A stretch of DNA of 28,094 nucleotides from TMED108 sp036166415. Lineage in GTDB: Bacteria; Fidelibacterota; Marinisomatia; Marinisomatales; TCS55. The stretch is from NCBI GenBank assembly GCA_036166415.1, contig JAYZHP010000073.1, forward strand, positions 1 through 28,094, written 5' to 3'. The translations under genes and the position numbers were made by a program. Positions 1-8,017 of this stretch are shown here, piece by piece. Within the stretch, counting starts at the first letter, position 1; the number at the start of each line of letters is the position of its first letter. The notes under the pieces were generated by a model. The model ran no database searches. It saw nothing but the letters and a program-made list of their open reading frames with translations, and had not been told where the DNA came from.

Positions 1-681
1 TTCTTAGTTAAATCAGACTCTGTCCTAACAACGGGAAATTTGCCAAAATTTTCAGAAGATATGTATCATTCTGAAATAGATGATCTATGGCTAATACCCA
101 CAGCTGAAGTGCCCATAACTAATATTCATCAAAATGAAATTCTAAATGAAAATGATTTACCAAAAAAATACACTGCATACTCAGCTTGTTTTAGAAGAGA
201 AGCAGGATCATATGGAAAAGATACAAAAGGCTTTTTACGAGTGCATCAATTCAACAAAGTTGAGCTGGTACAGTTAGTGCGCCCCGAAGATTCTTATAAG
301 GCTCTTGAGGATTTAACTTGTCATGCAGAGATGATCCTTCAGTCACTTAATCTTAAATATAGGAAAGTTGAGCTTTGCACAGGGGATTTAAGTTTTTCTG
401 CCGCAAAATGCTATGACCTTGAAATTTGGGCGCCAGCTGAGAAAAAATGGTTAGAAGTTTCATCCTGTAGTAATTTTGAGGATTTTCAAGCCCGTCGAGG
501 AAATATAAAATATAGAAGATCCGAAGATAGCAAAGTAGAATTTGTACATACTCTAAATGGTAGTGGCTTAGCAACGCCCAGATTATTAGTGGCTCTACTT
601 GAGGCCTATCAAAATCCTGATGGATCAATTACTATTCCTGAGCTATTGCAGGATTATACGAAGCTAAAGACTATTGATTAA
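1..681 (+). CDS. serS: Seryl-tRNA synthetase, C-terminal part (5' end outside window)
   Basis: This enzyme charges tRNA-Ser with serine in the cytoplasm. The open frame runs in from base 1 (first visible residues FLVKSDSV), so the gene starts outside the window and about 226 residues of the catalytic half are visible. Class II aaRS signatures are clear: the serine-binding TAEVPIT stretch, motif 2 with FRREAGSYGKDTKGF followed by RVHQFNKVE, the ELCTGDLSFSAAKCYDLEIW stretch, and motif 3 with TLNGSGLATPRLL near the C-terminus. The N-terminal tRNA-binding coiled coil is not in the window. The gene ends with TAA and probably overlaps plsC by a few bases. Identification rests on direct recognition of family motifs and is very secure. 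Confidence 0.97.
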   Translation, partial: FLVKSDSVLTTGNLPKFSEDMYHSEIDDLWLIPTAEVPITNIHQNEILNENDLPKKYTAYSACFRREAGSYGKDTKGFLRVHQFNKVELVQLVRPEDSYKALEDLTCHAEMILQSLNLKYRKVELCTGDLSFSAAKCYDLEIWAPAEKKWLEVSSCSNFEDFQARRGNIKYRRSEDSKVEFVHTLNGSGLATPRLLVALLEAYQNPDGSITIPELLQDYTKLKTID

Positions 682-1390
682 AATAAAATTGTACTACACA
701 TGGATTGCATTTAATGTAATCCTTTGGACACTGGTTTTTGGTAGTATGGGTGTACTTGTATCCATTTTTGAATGGAGGGGGAGGTTTATGGGATGGATTG
801 TTCGAACTTGGTCGAAAAGTATTTTATTGTTTTCACGTATCAAATTTGAAACCGAAGGCTATGAGAACCTGAATCCAAAATCACATTATTTTTTTGCAGC
901 AAATCATACATCCGCTTTTGATATACCTATAGTTTTTGCTGCCGTACCATTTCAGATGGTAGCTATTTCAAAAATTGAACTTAAACATATTCCAATTTTC
1001 GGTTGGGCAATGCAAGCTGGTGGTCATATCTTTGTCGATAGAAGAAATCATCATAGAGCAATGGATTCTATGGAGAAAGCAAAAAAATCTATGTCAAAAA
1101 ATCCACGCTCAGTAATTATTTTTCCCGAAGGAACAAGATCAAAAGATGGCAAGATACTGCCTTTTAAAAAAGGGGGGTTAGTCTTAGCTATCAGTCTAGA
1201 CATGCCTATTATTCCTATTGGTATTATTGGCACTAGAACTTTAGTGAAAGATAAATTTTCTTCAATATCAAAAAATACAGTTAAACTAGTACTTGGAGAA
1301 CCTATTGAAACAAAAAACCTTACCTACGATGATAGAAATGACCTTTCAATCAATCTGAGGCAAGAAGTAGTAAGGCTGGTTGAAAGTTAA
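674..1390 (+). CDS. plsC: 1-acyl-sn-glycerol-3-phosphate acyltransferase (PlsC family)
   Basis: A membrane-associated acyltransferase that should convert lysophosphatidic acid to phosphatidic acid in phospholipid synthesis. The catalytic HX4D box is seen as NHTSAFD (residues 77-83, H78 and D83). FVDRRN follows near 120-125, and FPEGTRSKDGKILPFKKG (from 150) carries the acceptor-phosphate-binding EGTRS motif. A hydrophobic N-terminal segment (about residues 10-32) is the likely membrane anchor. No ATG is available upstream of that segment: TTG at 674 (overlapping serS by 8 bases) and TTG at 689 are the candidates, and neither has a good ribosome binding site, so the exact start is uncertain. 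Length (about 238 residues) is normal. Substrate preference among lysophospholipids cannot be read from sequence. Confidence 0.93.
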   Translation: MIKIKLYYTWIAFNVILWTLVFGSMGVLVSIFEWRGRFMGWIVRTWSKSILLFSRIKFETEGYENLNPKSHYFFAANHTSAFDIPIVFAAVPFQMVAISKIELKHIPIFGWAMQAGGHIFVDRRNHHRAMDSMEKAKKSMSKNPRSVIIFPEGTRSKDGKILPFKKGGLVLAISLDMPIIPIGIIGTRTLVKDKFSSISKNTVKLVLGEPIETKNLTYDDRNDLSINLRQEVVRLVES

Positions 1391-1391
1391 G

Positions 1392-1868
1392 ATGTTATTT
1401 GAAATAAAAAACTTAATTGAGAATGTTGAGAAGCTTAAATCAGATAGTAATAAGATAGTTTTTACAAATGGCTGTTTTGATATCCTTCATAAAGGCCATC
1501 TAAGTTATTTGCATCAATCCAAAGTTCTTGGCAATTATCTAATTGTAGGTATTAATTCAGATGATTCTGTAAGATTATTAAAAGGAAGTAATCGTCCTAT
1601 TAATAATCAAAATGTGCGCGCCAAGAATCTTTTAAAATTAGATTATGTAGATGCTATAATTATATTTAATGAAGAAACACCAGAAGAATTAATAAAATTA
1701 TTACTTCCAGATATACTAACTAAAGGTGGTGATTATAAAATGAATCAAATAGCTGGATCAAATATCGTTACAAAAAATGGTGGAAAGGTTATAATTTTAC
1801 CACACGTTAAAGGATATAGCACTACGGCAATAATTAATAATCAAGGAAAAGGCTTGACTGGGGAGTAA
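1392..1868 (+). CDS. rfaE2: D-glycero-beta-D-manno-heptose 1-phosphate adenylyltransferase, RfaE2/HldE C-domain type
   Basis: A stand-alone nucleotidyltransferase of the cytidylyltransferase-like fold, matching the C-terminal domain of HldE, which activates heptose-1-phosphate to ADP-heptose for LPS inner core synthesis. The signature FTNGCFDILHKGHLSYL is at residues 24-40 from this start, with the HxGH nucleotide-binding motif at 33-36. The conserved GSNRPINNQNVRA and KGGDY stretches follow. The length of about 158 residues fits the separate rfaE2 form; the sugar-kinase domain is not fused and not in the window. I chose ATG 1392, one base after the plsC stop; an in-frame TTG at 1380 would add four residues. 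Its presence implies a Gram-negative envelope. Related enzymes use CTP and other substrates, so the exact substrate is inferred. Confidence 0.88.
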   Translation: MLFEIKNLIENVEKLKSDSNKIVFTNGCFDILHKGHLSYLHQSKVLGNYLIVGINSDDSVRLLKGSNRPINNQNVRAKNLLKLDYVDAIIIFNEETPEELIKLLLPDILTKGGDYKMNQIAGSNIVTKNGGKVIILPHVKGYSTTAIINNQGKGLTGE

Positions 1869-1909
1869 ACTACCAATTAATTTCGCCACTTGAATCACTC
1901 TAAATATAT

Positions 1910-3532
1910 ATGAACAAAGGATTTACGCCGATTAAGATTTTATTACTTATGTGCCTTCCTATTGCTTTTGCGCAGCAATCTAATGGTAGAGGGTCAGTTT
2001 ATAGCTCTGAAGCTAATTTAGATACTGAAAATAGGGCTATTTCAAATGAGAATAGATTACCTGATCTGTTGAAAGAAGCCAAAATTTTATTATCTGATGC
2101 ATTTATTTCCGATGTGATGAATGATACTTTAGAGGTGGTTTATAATTTGAATCGAATTTTTGACTTATTATCTGAAGCTGACCAGTATGGTGAAATGGAT
2201 GATGAGGATAGGGATGAATTTGATCGATTTGAAGAGTCCCTTGTTTCATTATATACTAAAAGATTTGATACGCTAGATAAAGTTGATGCTTCATTAACGG
2301 CTGAGAGTATGCGCATGGATGTTACTTCTCGATCAGAGCCGCTAGAGGTTGAAATGGGTGCAACTCAATTTATTGTTGTCGAAGATAGAGATGGACATAT
2401 TCCTTTGGTTCGAAATAAAAAAGTTGACCAATTCATTGAATATTTTAAAACCAAAGGTCGTCCTCAGTTTGAAATATGGTTAGATAGGCTTGAGGTATAT
2501 GGTCCCGTACTTTCAAAAATCTTAGATGAAAATAATTTCCCTCCAGAGCTATTGTATTTAGCAATGATTGAATCAGGCCTTAATCCAAAGGCACATTCAA
2601 AAGCAGCGGCAACTGGGATGTGGCAATTTATTTATTCAACAGGAAAGATTTATGGCTTAGAACGAAATTGGTATATTGATGAAAGACGTGATCCTGAAAA
2701 AGCAACCAGAGCTGCGTGCGCATACTTAAGTAATTTGTATGAAGAGTTTGATAATTGGTATTTGGCCTTAGCAGCTTATAATTCTGGGGAAGGTCGCATT
2801 AGACGCGCAACTAAATTGCATCAAACATCTGATTTTTGGCAATTACATTCACTTCCTCGAGAAACACGTAATTATATGCCCTATTTTCTAGCAGCTACAA
2901 TTATGGCGAAAAATCCGAAAGATTTTGGTTTTATTAGAAAAATGAATAGTGATAAAGCATATAAATATGACACAGTCTCAATTGAGAAAAGCGCAGACCT
3001 TACCGTGCTTGCTAAAGCTGCAGGTATATCTTTTAAAACATTACAAGGCCTTAACCCTGAATTGCGTCAATCTGCTACTCCGGCCGAAGCTTACCAATTA
3101 AAGATTCCTCGAGGAGTAAAGAAAAAATTTATTAGAAATTATAATGCACTTCCTGAGAATGAAAGATTTGCCCCTCAATTTATTACTCACAAAGTAAAAA
3201 ATGGTGAGAGCTTATGGTATATAGCAAGAAAATATAGAGTTTCTCAATCCAGTTTAGCTTCGGTAAATAAAATAAGAAACAGAAACAATTTACGTATTGG
3301 GCAAAAATTAACTATCCCTGTCCCGGGTATGAATATTCCTAGATCTTCAAGAGCTCAAATGTCTTCAAATAGTCATAATAAAGTAATTTATAAAGTACGT
3401 AGAGGTGATACATTAGGTCATATTGCTGAGGATTATAGCACGCGTGCTGCAAAAATTCGCCAGTGGAATGGAATGAAATATGGTCAACATATATATCCCG
3501 GTCAAAAACTCACGCTTTGGGTTAAAAAATAG
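1910..3532 (+). CDS. Secreted lytic transglycosylase with LysM repeats (MltD-like)
   Basis: A periplasmic or outer-membrane-facing murein lytic transglycosylase that cleaves peptidoglycan glycan strands. An N-terminal signal sequence (residues 1-21, ending in PIAFAQQ) is followed by an acidic linker region to about residue 165. The SLT/GEWL-like domain spans about 195-340: LLYLAMIESGLNPKAHS has the catalytic Glu at 221, GMWQFIYSTGKIYGL (236-250) and ALAAYNSGEGRIRRA (286-300) are the standard family 1 motifs. Two clear LysM domains occupy about 426-470 (HKVKNGESLWYIA) and 493-538 (YKVRRGDTLGHIA), and a degenerate third LysM-like segment lies at about 355-400. Architecture matches MltD/DniR proteins, though no lipobox cysteine is seen. 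It overlaps sppA by one base, so the two are probably co-translated. Confidence 0.93.
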   Translation: MNKGFTPIKILLLMCLPIAFAQQSNGRGSVYSSEANLDTENRAISNENRLPDLLKEAKILLSDAFISDVMNDTLEVVYNLNRIFDLLSEADQYGEMDDEDRDEFDRFEESLVSLYTKRFDTLDKVDASLTAESMRMDVTSRSEPLEVEMGATQFIVVEDRDGHIPLVRNKKVDQFIEYFKTKGRPQFEIWLDRLEVYGPVLSKILDENNFPPELLYLAMIESGLNPKAHSKAAATGMWQFIYSTGKIYGLERNWYIDERRDPEKATRAACAYLSNLYEEFDNWYLALAAYNSGEGRIRRATKLHQTSDFWQLHSLPRETRNYMPYFLAATIMAKNPKDFGFIRKMNSDKAYKYDTVSIEKSADLTVLAKAAGISFKTLQGLNPELRQSATPAEAYQLKIPRGVKKKFIRNYNALPENERFAPQFITHKVKNGESLWYIARKYRVSQSSLASVNKIRNRNNLRIGQKLTIPVPGMNIPRSSRAQMSSNSHNKVIYKVRRGDTLGHIAEDYSTRAAKIRQWNGMKYGQHIYPGQKLTLWVKK

Positions 3533-4407
3533 TGAACAGGCCAAAGACAAATTTAAATTGGCTCTGGTGGGGTTTGGGCGCTTTTATTGTTTCAATAATT
3601 ATTTTTAGATTAGGAGCGTTATCAGCAAATTCTTCAATAGAAGGTACTGGTAAAAAGGTTGGTATTGTTAAAATCAATGGACCGATAATTTCCTCAGAAT
3701 CGATTGTATCGCAATTAGAGAAATTTAAAAATCGGAAAGATATTTCAGCTATTGTTTTGCGAATCGATTCCCCTGGCGGTCTTGTTGCGCCAACTCAAGA
3801 AATTTATGAAAAAGTAAAGTCATTGCGAGGGATCAAACCAGTTGTCACAAGTATGGGATCCGTTGCAGCATCTGGCGGTTATTATATTGCCCTTGGTAGC
3901 GATACGCTAATTGCAAATCCTGGAACGATTGTTGGTAGTATCGGTGTAATTATGAACTATCCTATTGCTACTGAATTATTAGGTAAGGTTGGGATAAAAT
4001 TTGAAACGGTAAAAAGTGGTGACTTGAAAGATGTAGGTTCCTATTCAAGAGAGGCGACCGATGCCGATAGGAAACATTTAAATAACATGGTAACAAATAT
4101 ACATAGTCAATTTGTTTCAGCAGTTGGGGAAAATAGATCGATTAAAAGATCGGAATTAATCAAGCTTGCGGATGGTCGTGTGTTTACAGGATTACAATCA
4201 AAAGAATTAGGCCTCATTGACCTATTAGGTACGTATGAAGATGCCATTGCATTAGCTGGGTCAATGAGTCAAATAAAAGGAAAACCCAAGACAGTTCAAA
4301 TAAATAAAAAAAATAATTCATTTTTAGATTTGTTTACATCAAATCTAGAGCAAGCCACTAGTAGTTGGTTTGATGAACTGCCAGCCTATCGCTGGCGAAT
4401 GGAGTAG
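3532..4407 (+). CDS. sppA: Signal peptide peptidase SppA, short form
   Basis: A membrane-anchored serine protease of the S49 family that degrades signal peptides after secretion. A single N-terminal membrane segment (about residues 10-34) is followed by one protease domain. The substrate-binding DSPGG is at 79-83. The nucleophile is Ser114 in SVAASGGYYIA, and the general-base Lys is K166 in KSGDLKDVGSYSR, by comparison with the Bacillus SppA Ser/Lys dyad. Length (291) fits the short single-domain form rather than the long E. coli tandem form. The start is GTG 3532, sharing its first base with the TAG of the transglycosylase gene. The gene's 3' end contains a 6-bp inverted repeat just before the downstream HU gene. 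Confidence 0.95.
   Translation: MNRPKTNLNWLWWGLGAFIVSIIIFRLGALSANSSIEGTGKKVGIVKINGPIISSESIVSQLEKFKNRKDISAIVLRIDSPGGLVAPTQEIYEKVKSLRGIKPVVTSMGSVAASGGYYIALGSDTLIANPGTIVGSIGVIMNYPIATELLGKVGIKFETVKSGDLKDVGSYSREATDADRKHLNNMVTNIHSQFVSAVGENRSIKRSELIKLADGRVFTGLQSKELGLIDLLGTYEDAIALAGSMSQIKGKPKTVQINKKNNSFLDLFTSNLEQATSSWFDELPAYRWRME
4380..4396 (+). repeat. 6-bp inverted repeat GCCAGC-N5-GCTGGC at the sppA end
   Basis: The bases GCCAGC (4380-4385) and GCTGGC (4391-4396) form perfect arms around the loop CTATC. The dyad lies inside the last codons of sppA and ends 16 bases before the HU start codon. No T-run follows, so it is not a classical terminator. It could be an mRNA hairpin affecting processing or initiation for the HU gene, or be fortuitous. 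Confidence 0.45.
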
Positions 4408-4412
4408 ATACC

Positions 4413-4700
4413 ATGACAAAACAAAACATAGTGAATGCCGTTTCCGAAGCGACAGGATTAACAAAAGTTGAGACTGAAGCCGTAATGAATGGCGTTATGT
4501 CAACAATTATCGAATCCCTTGGCCGTAATGAACGTGTTGAGTTGCGTGGATTTGGTACTTTTGGCGTTAAGCATAGAAAACCAAAAAAAGCTCGAAACCC
4601 TGGAACTGGAGAAGCGATTTTTCTTCCTGAGCGGCATGTGCCCACTTTTAAGCCGGCAAAAAATATGCGTTCCCATGTAAATGAAAGTTTAAAAAAATAA
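4413..4700 (+). CDS. HU/IHF family DNA-binding protein
   Basis: A small basic nucleoid-associated protein that bends DNA as a dimer. The 95-residue length, the N-terminal helical dimerisation half (TKQNIVNAVSEATGLTKVET) and the GFGTFGVKHR strand followed by the arm motif KARNPGTGEAI and the terminal FKPAKNM are diagnostic of the family; the arm carries the conserved RNP intercalating tip. The start is ATG 4413 with a GGAG site at 4401-4404. HU cannot be separated from IHF-type paralogues on sequence alone here. It sits 5 bases after sppA and 9 bases before a tiny basic ribosomal-type ORF, so the three are probably on one transcript. Confidence 0.95.
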   Translation: MTKQNIVNAVSEATGLTKVETEAVMNGVMSTIIESLGRNERVELRGFGTFGVKHRKPKKARNPGTGEAIFLPERHVPTFKPAKNMRSHVNESLKK

Positions 4701-4709
4701 AGAGGTTGA

Positions 4710-4805
4710 ATGCCCTGCGGTAAAAAACGTAAAAGGCGTAAAATGAATACTCATAAGCGTAAAAAACGCTTACGCGCCAATCGTCACAAAAAGAAAAAAG
4801 TATAG
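4710..4805 (+). CDS. 31-residue Arg/Lys-rich peptide, AURKAIP1/COX24 (mS38/bS22-like) family
   Basis: This ORF encodes 31 residues beginning MPCGKKRKRRKMNTHKRKKR and continuing LRANRHKKKKV; more than half are Lys or Arg. The KKRKRRKMNTHKRKKRLR pattern matches the short bacterial proteins usually annotated as AURKAIP1/COX24-domain proteins, related to mitochondrial mS38 and mycobacterial bS22, which bind rRNA in the small ribosomal subunit. The start ATG 4710 has AGAGG at 4701-4705 upstream, 4 bases away. It begins 9 bases after the HU gene and ends 11 bases before the next gene. It lacks any membrane or catalytic feature. The family call is by recognition and the ribosomal role is inferred from relatives. 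Such ORFs are often missed because of size. Confidence 0.82.
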   Translation: MPCGKKRKRRKMNTHKRKKRLRANRHKKKKV

Positions 4806-4816
4806 ATTTAATTGAA

Positions 4817-5677
4817 ATGAAACGAGCCCGTAATATATGGCTTGTCATTCTAGTCCTTATCTTGTCACCTATTTTATCAGGATGGGGCTATGAAGGACAT
4901 CGTCGAATTAATTATTTAGCATCTCATCAATTGAAGGGACCATTTGGTCGTTTCTTGATGAAGCACTCTGATGAATTAAAATTGTATGGACCTGTGCCTG
5001 ATTATGATAAATATATGGATAGGTCCAGGTATCACCATCATTTTATAGATGCAGATTATTATGATTCTTTTCCATTTGATGAAATCCCAAGAGATCGTAA
5101 GCAGTTTTACGAGAAATATGGTGAAGATACTATCAAAAAAATGGGAGACGCACCTTGGTATATTGACAAACTTTGTAATCGCATAATTTATTTGATGAAA
5201 AATAATAGGTTTGAAGAGGCCTTATTCAATATGGGTGAATTAGGACATTATATTGGAGATCTTCATCAACCTCTTCATGTTATTGTAAACTATAATGGTA
5301 AAGAAACTGGGAATTATGGTGTCCATTTTAGATGGGAAGTACGTTTAATTGATGAATATATTAGGCGCATACAACCTGTTGGTGAAATTGAAAAGATTAC
5401 TGATCCAATTTCGTTCGCCTTTAAGATTGTAAAAGAATCTTTTCAGCTTCATGAGCAAATTCTTTTAGCAGACACCAAGGCTAGAAAAATACTCAGCGAA
5501 GAAGAAGCTAAGCAGTTACGATCTTATGATATATTAGAATTTGAAAAACCTTATCTCGATATTTTATATTCAGAAACTAAGGACTTAATGCATGATAGGC
5601 TAGGAAGAGCGGTAATTAGATTAGCCTCGATCTGGCAATATTGCTGGGAGCAGGCAGGTAAGCCGAATCTTCCATAA
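4817..5677 (+). CDS. Secreted S1/P1 nuclease / zinc phospholipase C family hydrolase
   Basis: An exported trinuclear-zinc phosphoesterase. A signal sequence (about residues 1-22) ends just before Trp23 in SGWGYEGHRRINYLA. In this family the mature N-terminal Trp and a nearby His are zinc ligands. Further candidate ligands are D62 (VPDYD), the His cluster at 73-75 (YHHHFIDADYY), H144 and D148 with H150 and H154 in the hallmark HYIGDLHQPLH, and H170 with E174 in VHFRWE. All metal-site positions therefore appear intact. Length is 286. The substrate could be single-stranded nucleic acid, 3'-nucleotides or phospholipid; sequence alone does not decide. It overlaps xseA by one base (TAATG), so it is coupled to a DNA-repair nuclease gene. 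A scavenging role for extracellular DNA or phosphorus is my inference. Confidence 0.88.
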   Translation: MKRARNIWLVILVLILSPILSGWGYEGHRRINYLASHQLKGPFGRFLMKHSDELKLYGPVPDYDKYMDRSRYHHHFIDADYYDSFPFDEIPRDRKQFYEKYGEDTIKKMGDAPWYIDKLCNRIIYLMKNNRFEEALFNMGELGHYIGDLHQPLHVIVNYNGKETGNYGVHFRWEVRLIDEYIRRIQPVGEIEKITDPISFAFKIVKESFQLHEQILLADTKARKILSEEEAKQLRSYDILEFEKPYLDILYSETKDLMHDRLGRAVIRLASIWQYCWEQAGKPNLP

Positions 5678-6873
5678 TGCAATATGAGAATGCTCTTACT
5701 GTAAGCGAACTTACAGTCCAAATAAAAACATTAATAGAGTCAAGCTATTCATCGGTTATTGTTAGAGGTGAGATTTCAAACTTTACCCATCACTCATCAG
5801 GCCACATGTATTTTACAATGAAGGATAAACATTCTGAGCTTCGCGCAGTAATGTTTAAAGGTAAGAATAATTCCCTTAGCTTTACCCCAAAAAATGGAAC
5901 TGACGTAATACTTCAAGGAAAACTATCTGTCTATGAAGCGCGAGGACAATATCAGATTATTGCTCAACATATGGAACCTGCTGGGATTGGAGCATTATTT
6001 TTAGCATTTGAAGAATTAAAGAAGCGTTTATTAGCTGAAGGTCTATTTGATAAATCAAAAAAGAAGCCCCTGCCTAAATTCCCGTCAACTGTTGGAATAG
6101 TTACATCAAAAACAGGCGCCGCCCTTAGAGATATGTTAATTATTTTCAAAAGAAGAGCTCCACAAGTAAAAATAATAATTCGATCAGCGCTAGTGCAAGG
6201 ATCAGATGCGGCTCAAGATATTGTTAATGGAATAAAAGAACTCTCATCGCTTAAAAATATTGATCTTATTATTATTGGAAGAGGAGGAGGTTCCTTTGAA
6301 GACTTATGGCCATTTAATGAAGAAGTATTGGTTCGACAAATATCACAATGTGAAAAACCTATTATGTCTGCAGTTGGACATGAGACTGATATTACTATTA
6401 GTGATATGGTTGCAGATCTAAGGGCGCCAACTCCTTCTGCCGCTGCAGAAATAGCAATAAATAATATTTTTGAAATATCGCAATCAATAGATAATAAATT
6501 ATCACGTTTAATAAATTTGATTGGATCAAAAATCTCATCAATTTGGCAAACTTTTGATAATCTATCTGAAAGACATATCTTACAAAAACCAAAAACTGTT
6601 TTTAACCGTCAAAGAGAAATAATCAGTCAATCTTGCCATAGTTTAAACATATCAATACGGAGGATTATTTCCTTAAAACGCACTTCCGTTGTTAATTTAA
6701 GAACAAATTTAGATGCTTTAAGTCCTAACAATACATTAAATAGAGGCTATAGTATTGCTTATGATAAAAATCGATCGATCATAAGAAAACCTGATGATGT
6801 TGATGACAATGATCCTTTTACCTTAAAAACAGCTAAAGGGGAGATGGCTGCGATAAAAAAATCTAGCACATAA
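5677..6873 (+). CDS. xseA: Exodeoxyribonuclease VII large subunit
   Basis: The catalytic subunit of exonuclease VII, which degrades single-stranded DNA to oligonucleotides in the cytoplasm together with XseB. The N-terminal OB-fold (about residues 8-100) has VRGEISNFTHHSSGHMYFTM and LQGKLSVYEARGQYQI. The catalytic domain follows with PSTVGIVTSKTGAALRDML, the IIIGRGGGSFEDLWPFN block, and SAVGHETDITISDMVADLRA then PTPSAAAE. The C-terminal region has long helices and ends with LNRGYSIA. The length of 398 is usual to slightly short for the family. ATG 5677 shares its A with the previous TAA. xseB follows after 23 bases, so both subunits are made together. Confidence 0.96.
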   Translation: MQYENALTVSELTVQIKTLIESSYSSVIVRGEISNFTHHSSGHMYFTMKDKHSELRAVMFKGKNNSLSFTPKNGTDVILQGKLSVYEARGQYQIIAQHMEPAGIGALFLAFEELKKRLLAEGLFDKSKKKPLPKFPSTVGIVTSKTGAALRDMLIIFKRRAPQVKIIIRSALVQGSDAAQDIVNGIKELSSLKNIDLIIIGRGGGSFEDLWPFNEEVLVRQISQCEKPIMSAVGHETDITISDMVADLRAPTPSAAAEIAINNIFEISQSIDNKLSRLINLIGSKISSIWQTFDNLSERHILQKPKTVFNRQREIISQSCHSLNISIRRIISLKRTSVVNLRTNLDALSPNNTLNRGYSIAYDKNRSIIRKPDDVDDNDPFTLKTAKGEMAAIKKSST

Positions 6874-6896
6874 TAAACTGCGAGTTAATAAATACT

Positions 6897-7130
6897 ATGA
6901 CTAAAGAAAAACCATTTAATTTTGAAGAATCCATGGAAAAACTTGAAGAGATTGTGAAATCTTTGGAGTCTGAGAATCAATCACTAGAAAAAAACATTCA
7001 ACTTTTTGAAGAAGGGTTAACTATTTCAAAAGAGCTAAAGGCGCATCTAGATAGCGCTGAGAAAAAAATTGAAATTCTATCAAAAGATATCGATGGTAAT
7101 TTATCATTGGATGAATTCAAGAAAGAATGA
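6897..7130 (+). CDS. xseB: Exodeoxyribonuclease VII small subunit
   Basis: The small helical subunit that binds the long C-terminal helices of XseA to build exonuclease VII. The 77-residue protein has the family pattern NFEESMEKLEEIVKSLES, then NQSLEKNIQLFEEGLTISK and the helix AHLDSAEKKIEIL, forming two heptad-rich helices. It directly follows xseA, as in most bacteria. The last four bases ATGA are shared with the start of nadK, which suggests translational coupling. Confidence 0.95.
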   Translation: MTKEKPFNFEESMEKLEEIVKSLESENQSLEKNIQLFEEGLTISKELKAHLDSAEKKIEILSKDIDGNLSLDEFKKE

Positions 7131-8017
7131 GCACTAGTTCAAAAATAAAACGATTTGGTATTTGGGGTAATACCGACAAAAAAGTTTTTTGGGATCTTTT
7201 AGGACCAATGCTTGATTGGAGCAAACAAAAATCTATTGAAGCATATATTACAAAAAGGATTGAAGATAATCTTCCCAAAAATTTCTCCTATTCACCAAAA
7301 ATTATTAAATCAGCTGATGATTTTAATAAATTAGATTTCTTAATCGCATTAGGGGGTGATGGCACTATTCTTTCAGCGGCGCGTGCAGTAAGCTCAAGAC
7401 AGACCCCAATCATAGGGATTCATTTAGGTGAGCTGGGGTTCTTGGCTGAGGTTACAGTTGATGAAATGTTTAATAGATTGGATCAAATTATTAATGGCAA
7501 TTATTTTACTCAACCCAGAATGGTACTCAAAGCAACCCTTTCTAGGAATGGCTCAGCAAAGACTTTTTATGCCTTAAATGATTTTGTTATTGACAGAGGA
7601 AAATCACAGCGTATAATTAATTTGGAGCTTTACGCTGGCGATAATTTTATTTCATCATATAAATCTGATGGATTAATTATTTCCACTCCAACTGGATCCA
7701 CCGCATATTCATTATCAGCAGGGGGTCCTATAATGATGCCAAAACTAAGTGCAATTGTTATTACGCCATTGAGTCCTCATACTTTATCGCTAAGACCAAT
7801 AGTGCTTCCCGATGATCAGATAATCGAAATTAGATCAATGGAAGAAGGGGAAGTTGCATTTGCAGTTGATGGTCAGGTTAGCGATCATTTCAATAGCAAT
7901 ACTAAAGTAGTAATTAATAAATCATCTTATAGTATTAATATGATCAGTTTTCCAGATTCAAATTATTTTCAGACATTAAATCAAAAAATGGGTTGGGGTA
8001 AAAGGGGAAATAATTAA
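7127..8017 (+). CDS. nadK: NAD kinase (ATP- or polyphosphate-dependent)
   Basis: Phosphorylates NAD to NADP in the cytoplasm. The catalytic GGDGT motif is at residues 76-80 (LIALGGDGTILSAAR). The substrate-binding region carries GELGFLAEV, YALNDFVIDRG, and the second diagnostic block YKSDGLIISTPTGSTAYSLS followed by AGGPIM; PITPLSPHTLS-like ITPLSPHTLSLRPIV and VAFAVDGQ complete the fold. Length (296) is typical. It starts in the ATGA overlap with xseB and ends in a 4-base convergent overlap with the minus-strand cotransporter gene, with no terminator-like hairpin between them. Confidence 0.96.
   Translation: MSTSSKIKRFGIWGNTDKKVFWDLLGPMLDWSKQKSIEAYITKRIEDNLPKNFSYSPKIIKSADDFNKLDFLIALGGDGTILSAARAVSSRQTPIIGIHLGELGFLAEVTVDEMFNRLDQIINGNYFTQPRMVLKATLSRNGSAKTFYALNDFVIDRGKSQRIINLELYAGDNFISSYKSDGLIISTPTGSTAYSLSAGGPIMMPKLSAIVITPLSPHTLSLRPIVLPDDQIIEIRSMEEGEVAFAVDGQVSDHFNSNTKVVINKSSYSINMISFPDSNYFQTLNQKMGWGKRGNN

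Noticed and set aside
4358..4645. Minus-strand 95-codon open frame across the HU gene
   Set aside because: It is antisense to a clearly recognised HU gene and the end of sppA, and its translation shows no family features.
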